A stretch of DNA of 64,000 nt. Origin: Flavobacterium daejeonense DSM 17708 (GTDB lineage: Bacteria; Bacteroidota; Bacteroidia; Flavobacteriales; Flavobacteriaceae). Below the pieces are notes generated by a model that saw nothing but the letters and a program-made list of their open reading frames with translations, had not been told where the DNA came from and made no database searches. The stretch covers positions 62,001 through 126,000 of the forward strand of contig NZ_AUDK01000006.1 of NCBI RefSeq assembly GCF_000425425.1, in the 5' to 3' direction. Below are positions 26,761-36,487 of the stretch, piece by piece. Position 1 is the first letter of the stretch; every line of letters starts with the position of its first letter. Position numbers and translations under genes: made by a program.

Positions 26761-28965
26761 TTAATCTTTCATCTGGGTATTATAAATCTCAACTCCAGAT
26801 AATGCCATTCTAAATAAACTTCCCTCATCATAATCATTTCTTTGAAGATCAGTTCCTAAAATTCTTACATAACGAGTATAACATTTTTTAAAGTTAAATA
26901 CCTGAGGATCATAAACTTTTGGAACAGGATGATTTTTCACTTCTTTAACAGTTTTCCAAATAATTCCATCATTTGAAGTTTGAACTTTAAACCCTACCGG
27001 AAAACCATTGGGTTCCATGTTCATATCTAAAGAATAAATGGGATACAATATGACTCTATCTATTTCTAACATATTATTCAAGTCTATACTAATCCATTCC
27101 TTATGATTTGAATACCCATTTAGTGTTTCACTTAGCCACCCTGTAGTTCCATAAACCTCTACTTTTCGATTACTCGTAATAAAATCAGAATTAAATTTAT
27201 TTGTTTTTATCAAACTGGAGACTCTTACTAATTTCCCTCTCGCTAAATCTAAGCCTTCTTTCAAAAACTCTCCTTTGTTTTTTAGCAACTCCTTTGTTTT
27301 CTTATATAAAAAATCAGCTTTTGTTATTGCAACAACCCTAACCAGTTTTTCTTCTGTAAAAGACTCAAAAATCGAGTTATTTGTGTTCACATTAACAGAT
27401 TCAAAATACATAGACCTTTCTTTAAACATACTTTCCAGAATTGATAAATCTGGATGTTCCCCAAAATAAGTAAACAAGAAATCTATTCCCCTCATTCTGC
27501 AATAACTTTCAAATTTATGTAAAAGATCAATGGATTCTTTTGGATAATCCTCCAATACCCTAATGGGTATGGGCGTTACTATCAATCTTGGTTGTTCATT
27601 AATAATTAAATTATTGAGCCTTATAATCAACTCTTTAACCGACTTAATGTTCAACATTTCTTTTCTATCAATAGTAATATCATTACCGCTTAACTTATAA
27701 TATTTATTAAATAATTGGTAATAAACTTCTGAATTTTCAACAGGATTAAAATCAACACTGACTATTTTTGTAACATTCGTTTTCTTTAAAATAAAATTTT
27801 CATGAAACAAACTTGCCTTTAAACCCTCAAAATCAAATAAATCCAAATAAACTTTCGTTGAATCTTCTTCTCTTAATACTGGTTTATCTTTTAAATTAAG
27901 AAATTCTTCAGGTATAATGTTGCTTTTTATTAATGCATCATAAAAAGCAATTGCTGACTTTTCATGACCAACCTGAGTTGAATGACCATCCTCTTTTCCA
28001 TATGTACATTGATCATTATATTTAGAATTCATACCCAAATACCCTACTCCAGCGGATTTAAGAAAATCCTTTTCTATATGACTATTTCTAAATCTATTAT
28101 AGATAACAAGTTTTGAATTAATAGACTTTAATGAATCACTTAATTCCTTAAAAATCTCCAAGGACTCCTCATAAGTAAAGTTTATTCGACTAAAATTTCC
28201 ATATTTAATCAGGTTTGTAGTATAATCATTTATTCTTTTTTTATCCTGAAATAAATCCATTTTGGATAATAAATCTGTAATATCATTTTCATTATTTGTA
28301 TAATATCTACATATAGCCCGAAAAGAATATAAATAGTCATATAACCATTTACTATAAGAAAAATGATAATGTAGTTGATCTACGTATTTTTTAGCATTTA
28401 CCAAATCTTTTGAATCTTGGTAAACAAGTATAAAGTCTTTATAAAGGGTACGATATAATAAAGCTTCATATAGTTTTAGACTAGTTGTTAATAATACTAC
28501 GTCAGGTTGATAACCTATTATTTCCTTTTCTATACGGTTTATCAAATTTGTTGTTGAATAAATACCGTCAATAGAGCAATTAATAATCTCAATTTTATTA
28601 CTGACTTTTTTCATTTTTTCCCTCAATAAACTCACATAAGTTTGTGGTGCACCTGTTTCAAATCCACATTCTTCAGAGGAACCAACTATGATTATTCTAA
28701 AAACCCCTTTCTTCTTTTGATGAGAAAATTCCAAATCATTGTAACCAAAACTATTGATATTAATATTATCACTATAAAAAATTGGTCTACGATTGTAATC
28801 TTGAGCATGAGGTATGTATTTATAGCCTAATATAGAATCTCTTTCATATATCATTGGAAAATGACTAGTAGCCAATTTTTGATGATAACAAATCCGCAAG
28901 AACAATTCAATGAAAATTACTATTCCAATTGATACAACTAAGATTTTTTTGATTTTTGAAAACAT
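26761..28965 (-). CDS. SGNH-like protein with C-terminal discoidin (F5/8 type C) domain
   Basis: 734 residues, about twice the size of its two relatives. Membrane anchor at about 5-25; SGNH-like core to about residue 365 (RIIIVGSSEECG, then KEDGHSTQVGHEKSAIAFYD). A middle region (about 370-560) has no clear match. Residues about 590-734 look like an F5/8 type C carbohydrate-binding domain (NGYSNHKEWISIDLNN, GFKVQTSNDGIIWK, TRYVRILGT). The fusion suggests that the enzyme binds the glycan it acts on in the periplasm. It is separated by about 200 bp from the flippase gene upstream and may have its own promoter. Confidence 0.7.
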   Translation of the reverse strand: MFSKIKKILVVSIGIVIFIELFLRICYHQKLATSHFPMIYERDSILGYKYIPHAQDYNRRPIFYSDNININSFGYNDLEFSHQKKKGVFRIIIVGSSEECGFETGAPQTYVSLLREKMKKVSNKIEIINCSIDGIYSTTNLINRIEKEIIGYQPDVVLLTTSLKLYEALLYRTLYKDFILVYQDSKDLVNAKKYVDQLHYHFSYSKWLYDYLYSFRAICRYYTNNENDITDLLSKMDLFQDKKRINDYTTNLIKYGNFSRINFTYEESLEIFKELSDSLKSINSKLVIYNRFRNSHIEKDFLKSAGVGYLGMNSKYNDQCTYGKEDGHSTQVGHEKSAIAFYDALIKSNIIPEEFLNLKDKPVLREEDSTKVYLDLFDFEGLKASLFHENFILKKTNVTKIVSVDFNPVENSEVYYQLFNKYYKLSGNDITIDRKEMLNIKSVKELIIRLNNLIINEQPRLIVTPIPIRVLEDYPKESIDLLHKFESYCRMRGIDFLFTYFGEHPDLSILESMFKERSMYFESVNVNTNNSIFESFTEEKLVRVVAITKADFLYKKTKELLKNKGEFLKEGLDLARGKLVRVSSLIKTNKFNSDFITSNRKVEVYGTTGWLSETLNGYSNHKEWISIDLNNMLEIDRVILYPIYSLDMNMEPNGFPVGFKVQTSNDGIIWKTVKEVKNHPVPKVYDPQVFNFKKCYTRYVRILGTDLQRNDYDEGSLFRMALSGVEIYNTQMKD

Positions 28966-29169
28966 AAATTTTGCCTAATTTAAAATGATTTTAAAATTTT
29001 TAAATATATTAAAACTGACACAAATAATACCATGTCACTTAAAAATAGTGACAACTATTCTTACGAAATAATTAAGAAAAATGTTAGCTCTCAGAAAGCT
29101 TTATCATATAGATAATTGGAATAAATTCACAAAAGAATAAACAGAATGTATTCGTTAGAGAATTCATTT

Positions 29170-30732
29170 TTAAAAAATTAAAAATTGTCTAAAAAACACC
29201 TTTTTATTCAAACTTATTGAACCTGTAATTACTAGAAAAAATATAAATAGTGCTATTGAAACTATAAAGTTACATAACATGAAACTTATCTTAGAAAGTA
29301 GGCTGTGATTACTACTTTCGAAAACAAACATTTTCCCAAAATACATAAGAAAACCAAATAAAATAGTAGCACCACATAATTTTATTACAAAAGAGACTAC
29401 ATCTTTTATACAATAATCAATTCTATTTTTTAAAAGATATAATAAAATAAAATTCTTTACTATCTTTTGAATTACAAATGCCCAAGCTATTCCTATATAT
29501 CCAATTTTATTTACAAATATCCATGTTAGAATAATATTAAGAACAACACAACCCATCCCAACAAAAACAGGTGTTTTTGTATCCGCAATCGCATAATAAT
29601 AAATAACCAAGATAGTCTCTATTGCAAAAAAAACCAATCCTATTGAATAGATTAGAAAGGGTTTTGTTGTTAGTTGGGTTGAATTAACATCAAATGCACC
29701 TCGCTGAAATATAATTTCTATTATAAAATAACCATATACCAAAAAGAAAATAGTAATTGGGATGAATACAATTAAAATCCATTTTAAACAATTTGCAAAT
29801 AAGTTTTGCAATTTATTTATATTCTTTTCTATTGCCAATTGTGAAAAATAAGGAAATACAACAATACTCAATATATAAGGAAACATAACAACCGGTAATT
29901 CAACAACTTTCTTCGAATAACTAAGTGCCGCAATAGCCCCCTCTTGTAAATAAGATGCAAACCCATTATCTATAAATGTACTTATTTGGGAGAATCCTAC
30001 TCCTAACAACAAAGGCCAGGTCAATACCCATATATGCTTTTTATATACTGATTTAACTTCAACTTTTTTAAAACTAATTTTTTTATAAAGTTTACTAAGA
30101 TGTAATACCAATCTCCCTATTGCTCCTAAAACAACACCTAGAATAGCTCCATAAATACCATAACTACCAAATAATAATATCATTGACAAAACTATCGCAC
30201 CTTTAAACACAATTTCTCCAGATGCTGGTAAAATAAATTTTTTATCTGCATTTAATATAATGCTTGTTAATGTAGACAATGCTAAAAAAATGGCTGCTGG
30301 TATGCCTATTCGAATTAATCCTTTTCCTAAATCATATTGATTCCCACCAAATCCAGGAGCAAAAATCGATAGAAAACTACCTGAAAAGAAGATTACGAAT
30401 ATGGTTATTGTAATAGTAATTCCTAAAATAATACGTATTCCCAAATTAAATATACCCCAAGCTTGATTTTCTACTTTCTCTTTTTGTCTTGCTTCCAAAA
30501 AGACACGTAAAAAACCAGGTTCAATAATTTCTCTAAAAAAAAAGAAAAAACCTAAAATTATTGTAATAACAACTGTATATACATCAACTTCATAGCCTGT
30601 ACCATAATAATTAGCTAGAACTAATTTTTCAATATACCCTAGCGCCTTAACAATAAGTGTGATAACTAAAAGCCCAAAAGAAGACTTTAGTAAGTCATTT
30701 TTAAAAAAACTAGATACTAATTGCTTCTTCAT
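29170..30732 (-). CDS. MurJ/MviN-type lipid-linked oligosaccharide flippase
   Basis: 520 residues with about 14 membrane segments. The N-terminal half has features of the MviN branch (NYYGTGYEVDVYTVV, EPGFLRVFLEARQKEK, FAPGFGG) rather than of Wzx. It presumably moves lipid-linked glycan units across the inner membrane. Its place among glycosyltransferases suggests service to the surface polysaccharide or a glycolipid rather than to peptidoglycan, but a MurJ role cannot be excluded. Its start overlaps the 3' end of the upstream glycosyltransferase gene by 23 bp, indicating coupling. Confidence 0.85.
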   Translation of the reverse strand: MKKQLVSSFFKNDLLKSSFGLLVITLIVKALGYIEKLVLANYYGTGYEVDVYTVVITIILGFFFFFREIIEPGFLRVFLEARQKEKVENQAWGIFNLGIRIILGITITITIFVIFFSGSFLSIFAPGFGGNQYDLGKGLIRIGIPAAIFLALSTLTSIILNADKKFILPASGEIVFKGAIVLSMILLFGSYGIYGAILGVVLGAIGRLVLHLSKLYKKISFKKVEVKSVYKKHIWVLTWPLLLGVGFSQISTFIDNGFASYLQEGAIAALSYSKKVVELPVVMFPYILSIVVFPYFSQLAIEKNINKLQNLFANCLKWILIVFIPITIFFLVYGYFIIEIIFQRGAFDVNSTQLTTKPFLIYSIGLVFFAIETILVIYYYAIADTKTPVFVGMGCVVLNIILTWIFVNKIGYIGIAWAFVIQKIVKNFILLYLLKNRIDYCIKDVVSFVIKLCGATILFGFLMYFGKMFVFESSNHSLLSKISFMLCNFIVSIALFIFFLVITGSISLNKKVFFRQFLIF

Positions 30733-31786
30733 ATACTTTTAATGTTTCTTTTGCTGTTTTTTCCCAATTGAATTGTTTTACTCTTTCGAGACCTAAATTA
30801 ATTTTGTTTTGTCTAAGTTCTTTATTATTAAGCAGCATCTCTATACTCTTTGCCATTTCGTGGGTATCGTATGGATTGACTAGCAAACATGCATCACCAC
30901 AAATCTCTGGTGAAGCTCCTTGATTTGAAACTATTACTGGTATTCCACAGGCCATGGCTTCTAAAGGTGGAATTCCAAACCCTTCATAAATGGACGGGAA
31001 AACAAATAAATCAGACATAGAATAAATAACGGGTAAATCTTTTTTAGGGACATACCCTGTAAATAAAATGTATTGTTTTAAATTGTATTTAGAAATGGTT
31101 TTATATACCGATTTATTTTTCCATCCTTTTTTACCAACTAACACCAATTTATGTTCAATTTTGTTTTGATTGATGAGTTCATTAAAGGCTAACAACAAAC
31201 TTGTCAAATTTTTTTTCCCTTCAATATTTCCAACAAAAAGGATATACTTTTCTGGTAAATTATATTTCTTTAGTATATGAATATCTATAGTTCTTTTAAA
31301 AATAGGATCAATACCAAGATATATGACTCTAATCTTATGGGCATCAACATCAAAATGGCGTATAATATCCTTTTTGACTGTATGGGATACAGCTATTATT
31401 ATTTCTGCATTGTGAATTGTTTTTTTTAAAAAAAAATTAAAATAAAATACCGATTGATATTTACATAAGTCCGGGAAATCTAAAGTTATAAGATCATGAA
31501 TGGTTACAATTGCTGGTATTTTAAATCTATTGGGTAATATATAATGCGGTGAATGATATAAATTAACATGGCTTTTTTTGATGTAGAATTTCAATAAAAA
31601 AAATTCAAAAAAAATTCTTTTTAAACTACTTCCGCCTTTTCCATTAATGCTGTTATTTTCTAAAATATCAAACTCAAAATCCAATGATTTTATTTGTTGT
31701 AATGCTTTAAGTAAATATTCTGTGTAATATTGAACTCCGGAGTTTTGTTTCCCTAATTGCAATCCATTTAAAAGAATTTTTTTCAT
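30710..31786 (-). CDS. GT4-family glycosyltransferase
   Basis: 358 residues from ATG 31786 (MKKILLNGLQLGKQNSG); the frame extends 13 codons upstream but the internal Met fits the family start. Acceptor domain: VNLYHSPHYILPNRFKIPAI and TIHDLITLDFPDLC. Donor domain: ILFVGNIEGKKNLTSLLLAF and YEGFGIPPLEAMACG (E-x7-E). It belongs to the mannosyl/rhamnosyl-transferase-like branch of GT4. It sits between another glycosyltransferase and the flippase, overlapping the latter. Confidence 0.88.
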   Translation of the reverse strand: MKKILLNGLQLGKQNSGVQYYTEYLLKALQQIKSLDFEFDILENNSINGKGGSSLKRIFFEFFLLKFYIKKSHVNLYHSPHYILPNRFKIPAIVTIHDLITLDFPDLCKYQSVFYFNFFLKKTIHNAEIIIAVSHTVKKDIIRHFDVDAHKIRVIYLGIDPIFKRTIDIHILKKYNLPEKYILFVGNIEGKKNLTSLLLAFNELINQNKIEHKLVLVGKKGWKNKSVYKTISKYNLKQYILFTGYVPKKDLPVIYSMSDLFVFPSIYEGFGIPPLEAMACGIPVIVSNQGASPEICGDACLLVNPYDTHEMAKSIEMLLNNKELRQNKINLGLERVKQFNWEKTAKETLKVYEEAISI

Positions 31787-31799
31787 AATCGTAATTAAA

Positions 31800-32861
31800 T
31801 TACATAAATAATTTTTCCATATCATTCACATGTTTTTCTATAGAAAACTTTTCTGAAACTCTTTTTCTGCCTTGCTGACCAAATTTTAATCTTAAATCAT
31901 CATTCTCTAATAATTCTGTAGTCTTAGTTGCTAATAATGCATAATCATACGGGGCTACCAAATACCCTGTTTCATTATTAACTATAACCTCTTGGGGACC
32001 TCCTGATTTATACCCTACAACAGGTATTTCCATAGACATGGCTTCTATCAGAACCCTCCCAAAAGGTTCTTCAATGGCTGGATGAATTAAAACATCAATC
32101 TCTGATAAAACCATTATAACATCATTCTGAAATCCTACAAACTTAATGACATCAACTAAATCCTGATTTTTAACATATTCTATTAATAGCTCTTTATACT
32201 TAACATCCTTGGGATTCAAAATATCTCCAATTATTAGGAATTCAACTTCAGCATTTTTTTTATGTATGATTTGGGATGCCTTTATAAAATCTATTTGATT
32301 TTTCCATAATGTTAACTGTGCTATACACGCTACTGTTTTAAGTTTTTTTTGCCTATTTGTGTTTTTATACTTATCTATATCAATTCCTCCATAAATGACC
32401 TTTCCCTTAAAGGGAGCATTAAGTTGATTATTTATAAATACTGAATTACAAACAATTAAGTTTGAAAAAAGTTTCAAATTTTTAATAAATTTCTTACACT
32501 TTAAATTATCTCTTACGTGCCAAATCTTTTTTGTTCTAAAAAATAAAATCCCCAACCAAAGAAAATTCAAAAAAGAATTCGTTGTATTAAAATAAATAAT
32601 CTCTGGTTTAAACTTCACTATCTGATGAAAACATTTGTAATTAATTACAAATGTTTTTCTTAAAAAAGAATACCATGAGATTTTATCTATAATCGAATCA
32701 ATCTCTAAATACTTAGTCATTTTTATATGCTCAAAGTGATCTATATTTCCTGTTATTAACATTAATTGATACTTTGTATCTATTTTTTCGAGTAATTGTA
32801 CCAAACTTATTTCAGCACCACTAAAAAAAGGAGATGAGCTTATAATTAAGATTCTTTTCAT
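31800..32861 (-). CDS. GT4-family glycosyltransferase
   Basis: 353 residues. It begins MKRILIISSSPFFSGAEISL, typical of GT4 enzymes, with IIYFNTTNSFLNFLWLGILF in the acceptor half and TVACIAQLTLWKNQIDFIKA then EEPFGRVLIEAMSME (E-x7-E) in the donor half. Probably the first transferase of the group, because the leftward run of polysaccharide genes begins here after the TolC gene. Donor and acceptor unknown. Confidence 0.88.
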   Translation of the reverse strand: MKRILIISSSPFFSGAEISLVQLLEKIDTKYQLMLITGNIDHFEHIKMTKYLEIDSIIDKISWYSFLRKTFVINYKCFHQIVKFKPEIIYFNTTNSFLNFLWLGILFFRTKKIWHVRDNLKCKKFIKNLKLFSNLIVCNSVFINNQLNAPFKGKVIYGGIDIDKYKNTNRQKKLKTVACIAQLTLWKNQIDFIKASQIIHKKNAEVEFLIIGDILNPKDVKYKELLIEYVKNQDLVDVIKFVGFQNDVIMVLSEIDVLIHPAIEEPFGRVLIEAMSMEIPVVGYKSGGPQEVIVNNETGYLVAPYDYALLATKTTELLENDDLRLKFGQQGRKRVSEKFSIEKHVNDMEKLFM

Positions 32862-32941
32862 TATGTACGAAATGATACTATTTTATTATTATGTACGTAT
32901 GAGAATATATGAAATATTATTACGAGAAAAATAAAGAGTCC

Positions 32942-34321
32942 TTAAAAATGCTGTTTTATATTACCAAGATGATAATCCACAACCATTTTTTGAAATAATA
33001 AAGTGTATAGTGCTTGAATGTGTTGAGAATGTGCTTGAAGATTTCTTTGTGCTTCTATATTTAAGTTTAATAAACTCCCCTTTCCTAATCGAAATAATTC
33101 TTGTTGTTTCTCAAAAGATTTTTGAGAAACTTCTACACTCGAAGCATTTATTATATAATTTTCCCTAAATAAATTAAAGTTTTGAAAAGCATTTTGTAAA
33201 TCAATAAAAATACTTCTCTCTAAATTTAAATGGGACAATAATAAATTTTCATATAAGACTTTAGAACGCACAATATTGGTTCTATTACGAAAACCATTAA
33301 AAACAGGTATTTTTAAGTTTACACCATACCTGCTATAGTTATTCTCTTTGAACAACTGATCTTCTAAAGAAATCTCTTTAGAAATATTATCTATTTTATC
33401 AATTCTTGTCCTATTTGAAGAGTAATTTGAACCATAACTATAAAATAAAGATATAGAAGGTGAATTATCGGACTTTGATATCTTAATCTCAGAAAAAGCA
33501 GCTGCTTTTTCTGCAATTATTTTCTTTAAATCAGAACGATTATTGAGTGCTTCTTTTAACAAAAGGTCAAAATCATATGAGATAGCCATTATTTCATTGA
33601 CATTCGAAGATAATGGAGCTATATCAAATTCTTCATTTAACTCCAATACCAAGGATTTTAATAATTGTCCTTTATCTAATTGAAGTTTGTTTCGCATTTC
33701 TATCAAGCTTGCCTCACTTTGTTTATAGAAGGCCTCTTGCGATAGCAAGTCAATTGAAGCACGTTTACCCAAGCTAACATACAGTTTGATTTGCTCATAG
33801 ATTTGTTTTTGTACTTCAAAATTTGTCTCAGCCAATTTTAGCATTTCTTTATCTAGTAGTATTTGCAAATATTGCTGAGAGGTTTCTAAAAGAATATCTT
33901 GGACGCTCTGATCAATTTGTTCCTTTTGGGCAATTAATAGTTGTTTATTTTGCTTAAGTTGACTTAACTTTTTAAATCCATTAAAAATGGTTAGTTCAGA
34001 ATTAATACCATAGTTGACGCTAGAAATTGTAGTATTTAACAATCTTGCATCTTGGTCTGACCATTGGAGTCCTTCGGTCTTAAACGCATTTCCATTTAGA
34101 TTTAGGGTTGGAAATAAATTTGCCACACCCTGATTTTTAATAGCTTTATTTATTTTAAGATTATTCTTTTCTTTTTTAATTTCAACATTATGCTCAGCAG
34201 CTATAGATAAAATATCTTCGTAAGTAAAAACCTTCTCCTGAGAAATAGACAGACTAGGAAATAAAAATATTGACAAAAAACAAAGTAATTTAGCTTTTTG
34301 TCTTATGAAATATAAGACCAT
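32942..34321 (-). CDS. TolC-family outer membrane efflux protein
   Basis: 459 residues with an N-terminal signal peptide (LLCFLSIFLFPSLSIS, about 12-27). Two long heptad-rich helical repeats flank beta segments such as SVNYGINSELTIFNGFKK and YGVNLKIPVFNGFRNR, the twin FNGF segments that are diagnostic of TolC proteins. It forms the trimeric outer membrane channel of a tripartite exporter. It is 52 bp after the adaptor gene, so ATPase, permease, adaptor and channel make a full export set for the neighbouring biosynthetic genes. Confidence 0.9.
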   Translation of the reverse strand: MVLYFIRQKAKLLCFLSIFLFPSLSISQEKVFTYEDILSIAAEHNVEIKKEKNNLKINKAIKNQGVANLFPTLNLNGNAFKTEGLQWSDQDARLLNTTISSVNYGINSELTIFNGFKKLSQLKQNKQLLIAQKEQIDQSVQDILLETSQQYLQILLDKEMLKLAETNFEVQKQIYEQIKLYVSLGKRASIDLLSQEAFYKQSEASLIEMRNKLQLDKGQLLKSLVLELNEEFDIAPLSSNVNEIMAISYDFDLLLKEALNNRSDLKKIIAEKAAAFSEIKISKSDNSPSISLFYSYGSNYSSNRTRIDKIDNISKEISLEDQLFKENNYSRYGVNLKIPVFNGFRNRTNIVRSKVLYENLLLSHLNLERSIFIDLQNAFQNFNLFRENYIINASSVEVSQKSFEKQQELFRLGKGSLLNLNIEAQRNLQAHSQHIQALYTLLFQKMVVDYHLGNIKQHF

Positions 34322-34373
34322 TTTTTTAATTTAAATATGTAAATGATTGAGGATTTAGACTACTTATTTTTAA

Positions 34374-35630
34374 TTACTTTAACATAATTTTATCTACTTT
34401 TCCAAAGCTATCATAACTAGATGTGATGATTCTTTCTCCTTTTTCCAATCCTTCTAACACCTCATAATATTTTGGGTTTCGTCTTCCTATCTTTATATTT
34501 CTTTTGATTGCATATGTACCTGAACTATCAATAACATATACCCACTGTCCGCCTGTGCTTTGGTAAAATCCTCCATTAGGAATTAATAAAGCTTCTTTCG
34601 ATTCTCCCAACTCTAAGCCTATACGTGTAGTCTGTCCTATTCTAATATCTTCAGGCCTTTCTACTTCAAAAGTCATATCTACAGAAAATTTCCCTTCTAT
34701 TACTTCTGGATAAATTTTTGATATTTTTGCTAAATAATTCTTTCCGGAAAAATCACAGTTTCCTTTAAAGCCCTTATAAACTCTAGCGATATAGAACTCA
34801 TCTATGTCCACTTTAAGTTTGTATGAATCCAATATGTTGATACTTCCAATACGTATTCCGTAATTAATGACTTCTCCTACTTTAGGATTCAGGCTTGCTA
34901 ATTCACCATTTACAGAAGATTTTAACGTTAGCTTTTCTAAACGTTTCCTTGCTAAATCTAAATTTTCATACATGTTATTTATCGATTTTTTGGAAGACGA
35001 AATTCGGTGCAATCTAAAAACAGAATCTTGAATCGTTTTTTCTTTTAACAGTTTATATTCATTAGAATTTTTTTTGTAGCTCTCTCTGGAAATAGAAAGC
35101 TCTTCTTCGGAAATATAACCACCTTTAAACAAAGTTTCATTATTCTTAAAATCTCTTTTTAACTGAAACAATCCATAATATAATTCGTTTAATCTGTTTT
35201 TATTATTTATATCTTGATTTTGTAAGTTCATTCTTGCTTGTTCTAAATCATTAATAGCTCGTTCTACCTGAGCTTCATTATTAGAGATTTCCAACATCAA
35301 CTTGTCATTACTCAATAACAAAATAGCATCACCTTCTTTTACTTTTGTTCCTTCTTCTATAAATATTTTCTCTACTCTCCCTCCTTCGGTAGCATCTAAA
35401 TATATAGTTTGAATTGGCTCTACAGTACCTGTAACAGCAATATAATCTTTAAATTCTTCATTCTTTACAGTTGCTATTGAAACTTTATCCTTTACTACGT
35501 TTAATGTAGAACTATCATCATAGCTGATAAAATTATAAAAAACAAATACCAACAATAATACACCTAAAATCAGATATACTAAATTTCTTCTAATCCAAGA
35601 TTTTTTTTGAATTTTCTTATCCATTCCCAT
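34374..35630 (-). CDS. HlyD/RND-type periplasmic adaptor protein
   Basis: 418 residues. Cytoplasmic N-tail, then one membrane segment (about 16-34), a lipoyl half-motif (VTGTVEPIQTIYLDATEGGR), a coiled-coil hairpin (about 105-240), the second lipoyl half (GELASLNPKVGEV) and beta-barrel and MP domains. It bridges an inner membrane pump to TolC. Paired here with an ABC-2 transporter, as in MacA-like systems. Start could also be the second Met at 35624. Confidence 0.88.
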   Translation of the reverse strand: MGMDKKIQKKSWIRRNLVYLILGVLLLVFVFYNFISYDDSSTLNVVKDKVSIATVKNEEFKDYIAVTGTVEPIQTIYLDATEGGRVEKIFIEEGTKVKEGDAILLLSNDKLMLEISNNEAQVERAINDLEQARMNLQNQDINNKNRLNELYYGLFQLKRDFKNNETLFKGGYISEEELSISRESYKKNSNEYKLLKEKTIQDSVFRLHRISSSKKSINNMYENLDLARKRLEKLTLKSSVNGELASLNPKVGEVINYGIRIGSINILDSYKLKVDIDEFYIARVYKGFKGNCDFSGKNYLAKISKIYPEVIEGKFSVDMTFEVERPEDIRIGQTTRIGLELGESKEALLIPNGGFYQSTGGQWVYVIDSSGTYAIKRNIKIGRRNPKYYEVLEGLEKGERIITSSYDSFGKVDKIMLK

Positions 35631-35674
35631 ACTATATAATTCTCAATTTATAATTTTATGATTGATTTTTGCTA

Positions 35675-36487
35675 CTAATATTGCATCAATGTTCCTGACT
35701 TTTTCCCTTTCTCGACTGCCCATTCAAAAAATTTCAAACTTAAAGGAAATAAAACTATAGCTATACAAAACAAAATAATTAATTGATTGGATAACATTTG
35801 AATTGAATACCCTTTTAAAATTGACAATCTTAAAGCATCCAAAGAATATTTAATTGGAACAAGATAGGAAAGTTTTTGAAGTCCATCAGGTAATATTGCT
35901 ACTGGAAACACAGCCCCTCCCAACAAAGAACTCAAAGCACCAAAAACAATACTAAAAGGCTCCCCTTGTTTAAAAATAATGGTGCCTCCAGCTGAAAAAA
36001 TCCCTAAGCTAATAAAGACGCCAAGCGACAAAATTAAAGTCAATAATGTGGATAAAACATTAATATTAGACATATCAAAACCCAAAAATAAAGCCGAAAC
36101 GATAAACATAAATACCAATACGGTACCATTGTGAATAAATTTAAAAATGGCTGACATAAATATAATCGTTTTGGTATCTGTTTGAGAACTCAATAAAGCC
36201 TCCAAACAACCTGCCATTTGATCTCTTCGAGTTGTTGCTGAAAATTCTTGAACCGCCATCATAAAATAAGTTGTAAATGCAATTCCAATTAATGTAAATG
36301 AAAAATAATCACCACCATATAAAGCAAGACTCGCTTCTGTTTTAGATGGAACCATTTTTGCAATAAAAAAATAGGTCAAAAGAGGAAAAACAGTTCCAAA
36401 AGTCGTTGTTATCAATGCCATTTTATAACTTAAAAAAATGGTAAAATCTCTTTTTATAAATGCTTGTAGTTTATATAATCTCATCAT
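35675..36487 (-). CDS. ABC-2 type transporter permease
   Basis: 270 residues with six predicted membrane segments and the ABC-2 pattern TRRDQMAGCLEALLSS after the second segment, followed by a glycine-rich region GALSSLLGGAVFPVAILPDG. Its start overlaps the ATPase stop by 4 nt (ATGA). Such half-size permeases export natural products, polysaccharides or lipids. Together with the adaptor and TolC it probably secretes the product of the NRPS or RiPP genes. Confidence 0.87.
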   Translation of the reverse strand: MMRLYKLQAFIKRDFTIFLSYKMALITTTFGTVFPLLTYFFIAKMVPSKTEASLALYGGDYFSFTLIGIAFTTYFMMAVQEFSATTRRDQMAGCLEALLSSQTDTKTIIFMSAIFKFIHNGTVLVFMFIVSALFLGFDMSNINVLSTLLTLILSLGVFISLGIFSAGGTIIFKQGEPFSIVFGALSSLLGGAVFPVAILPDGLQKLSYLVPIKYSLDALRLSILKGYSIQMLSNQLIILFCIAIVLFPLSLKFFEWAVEKGKKSGTLMQY

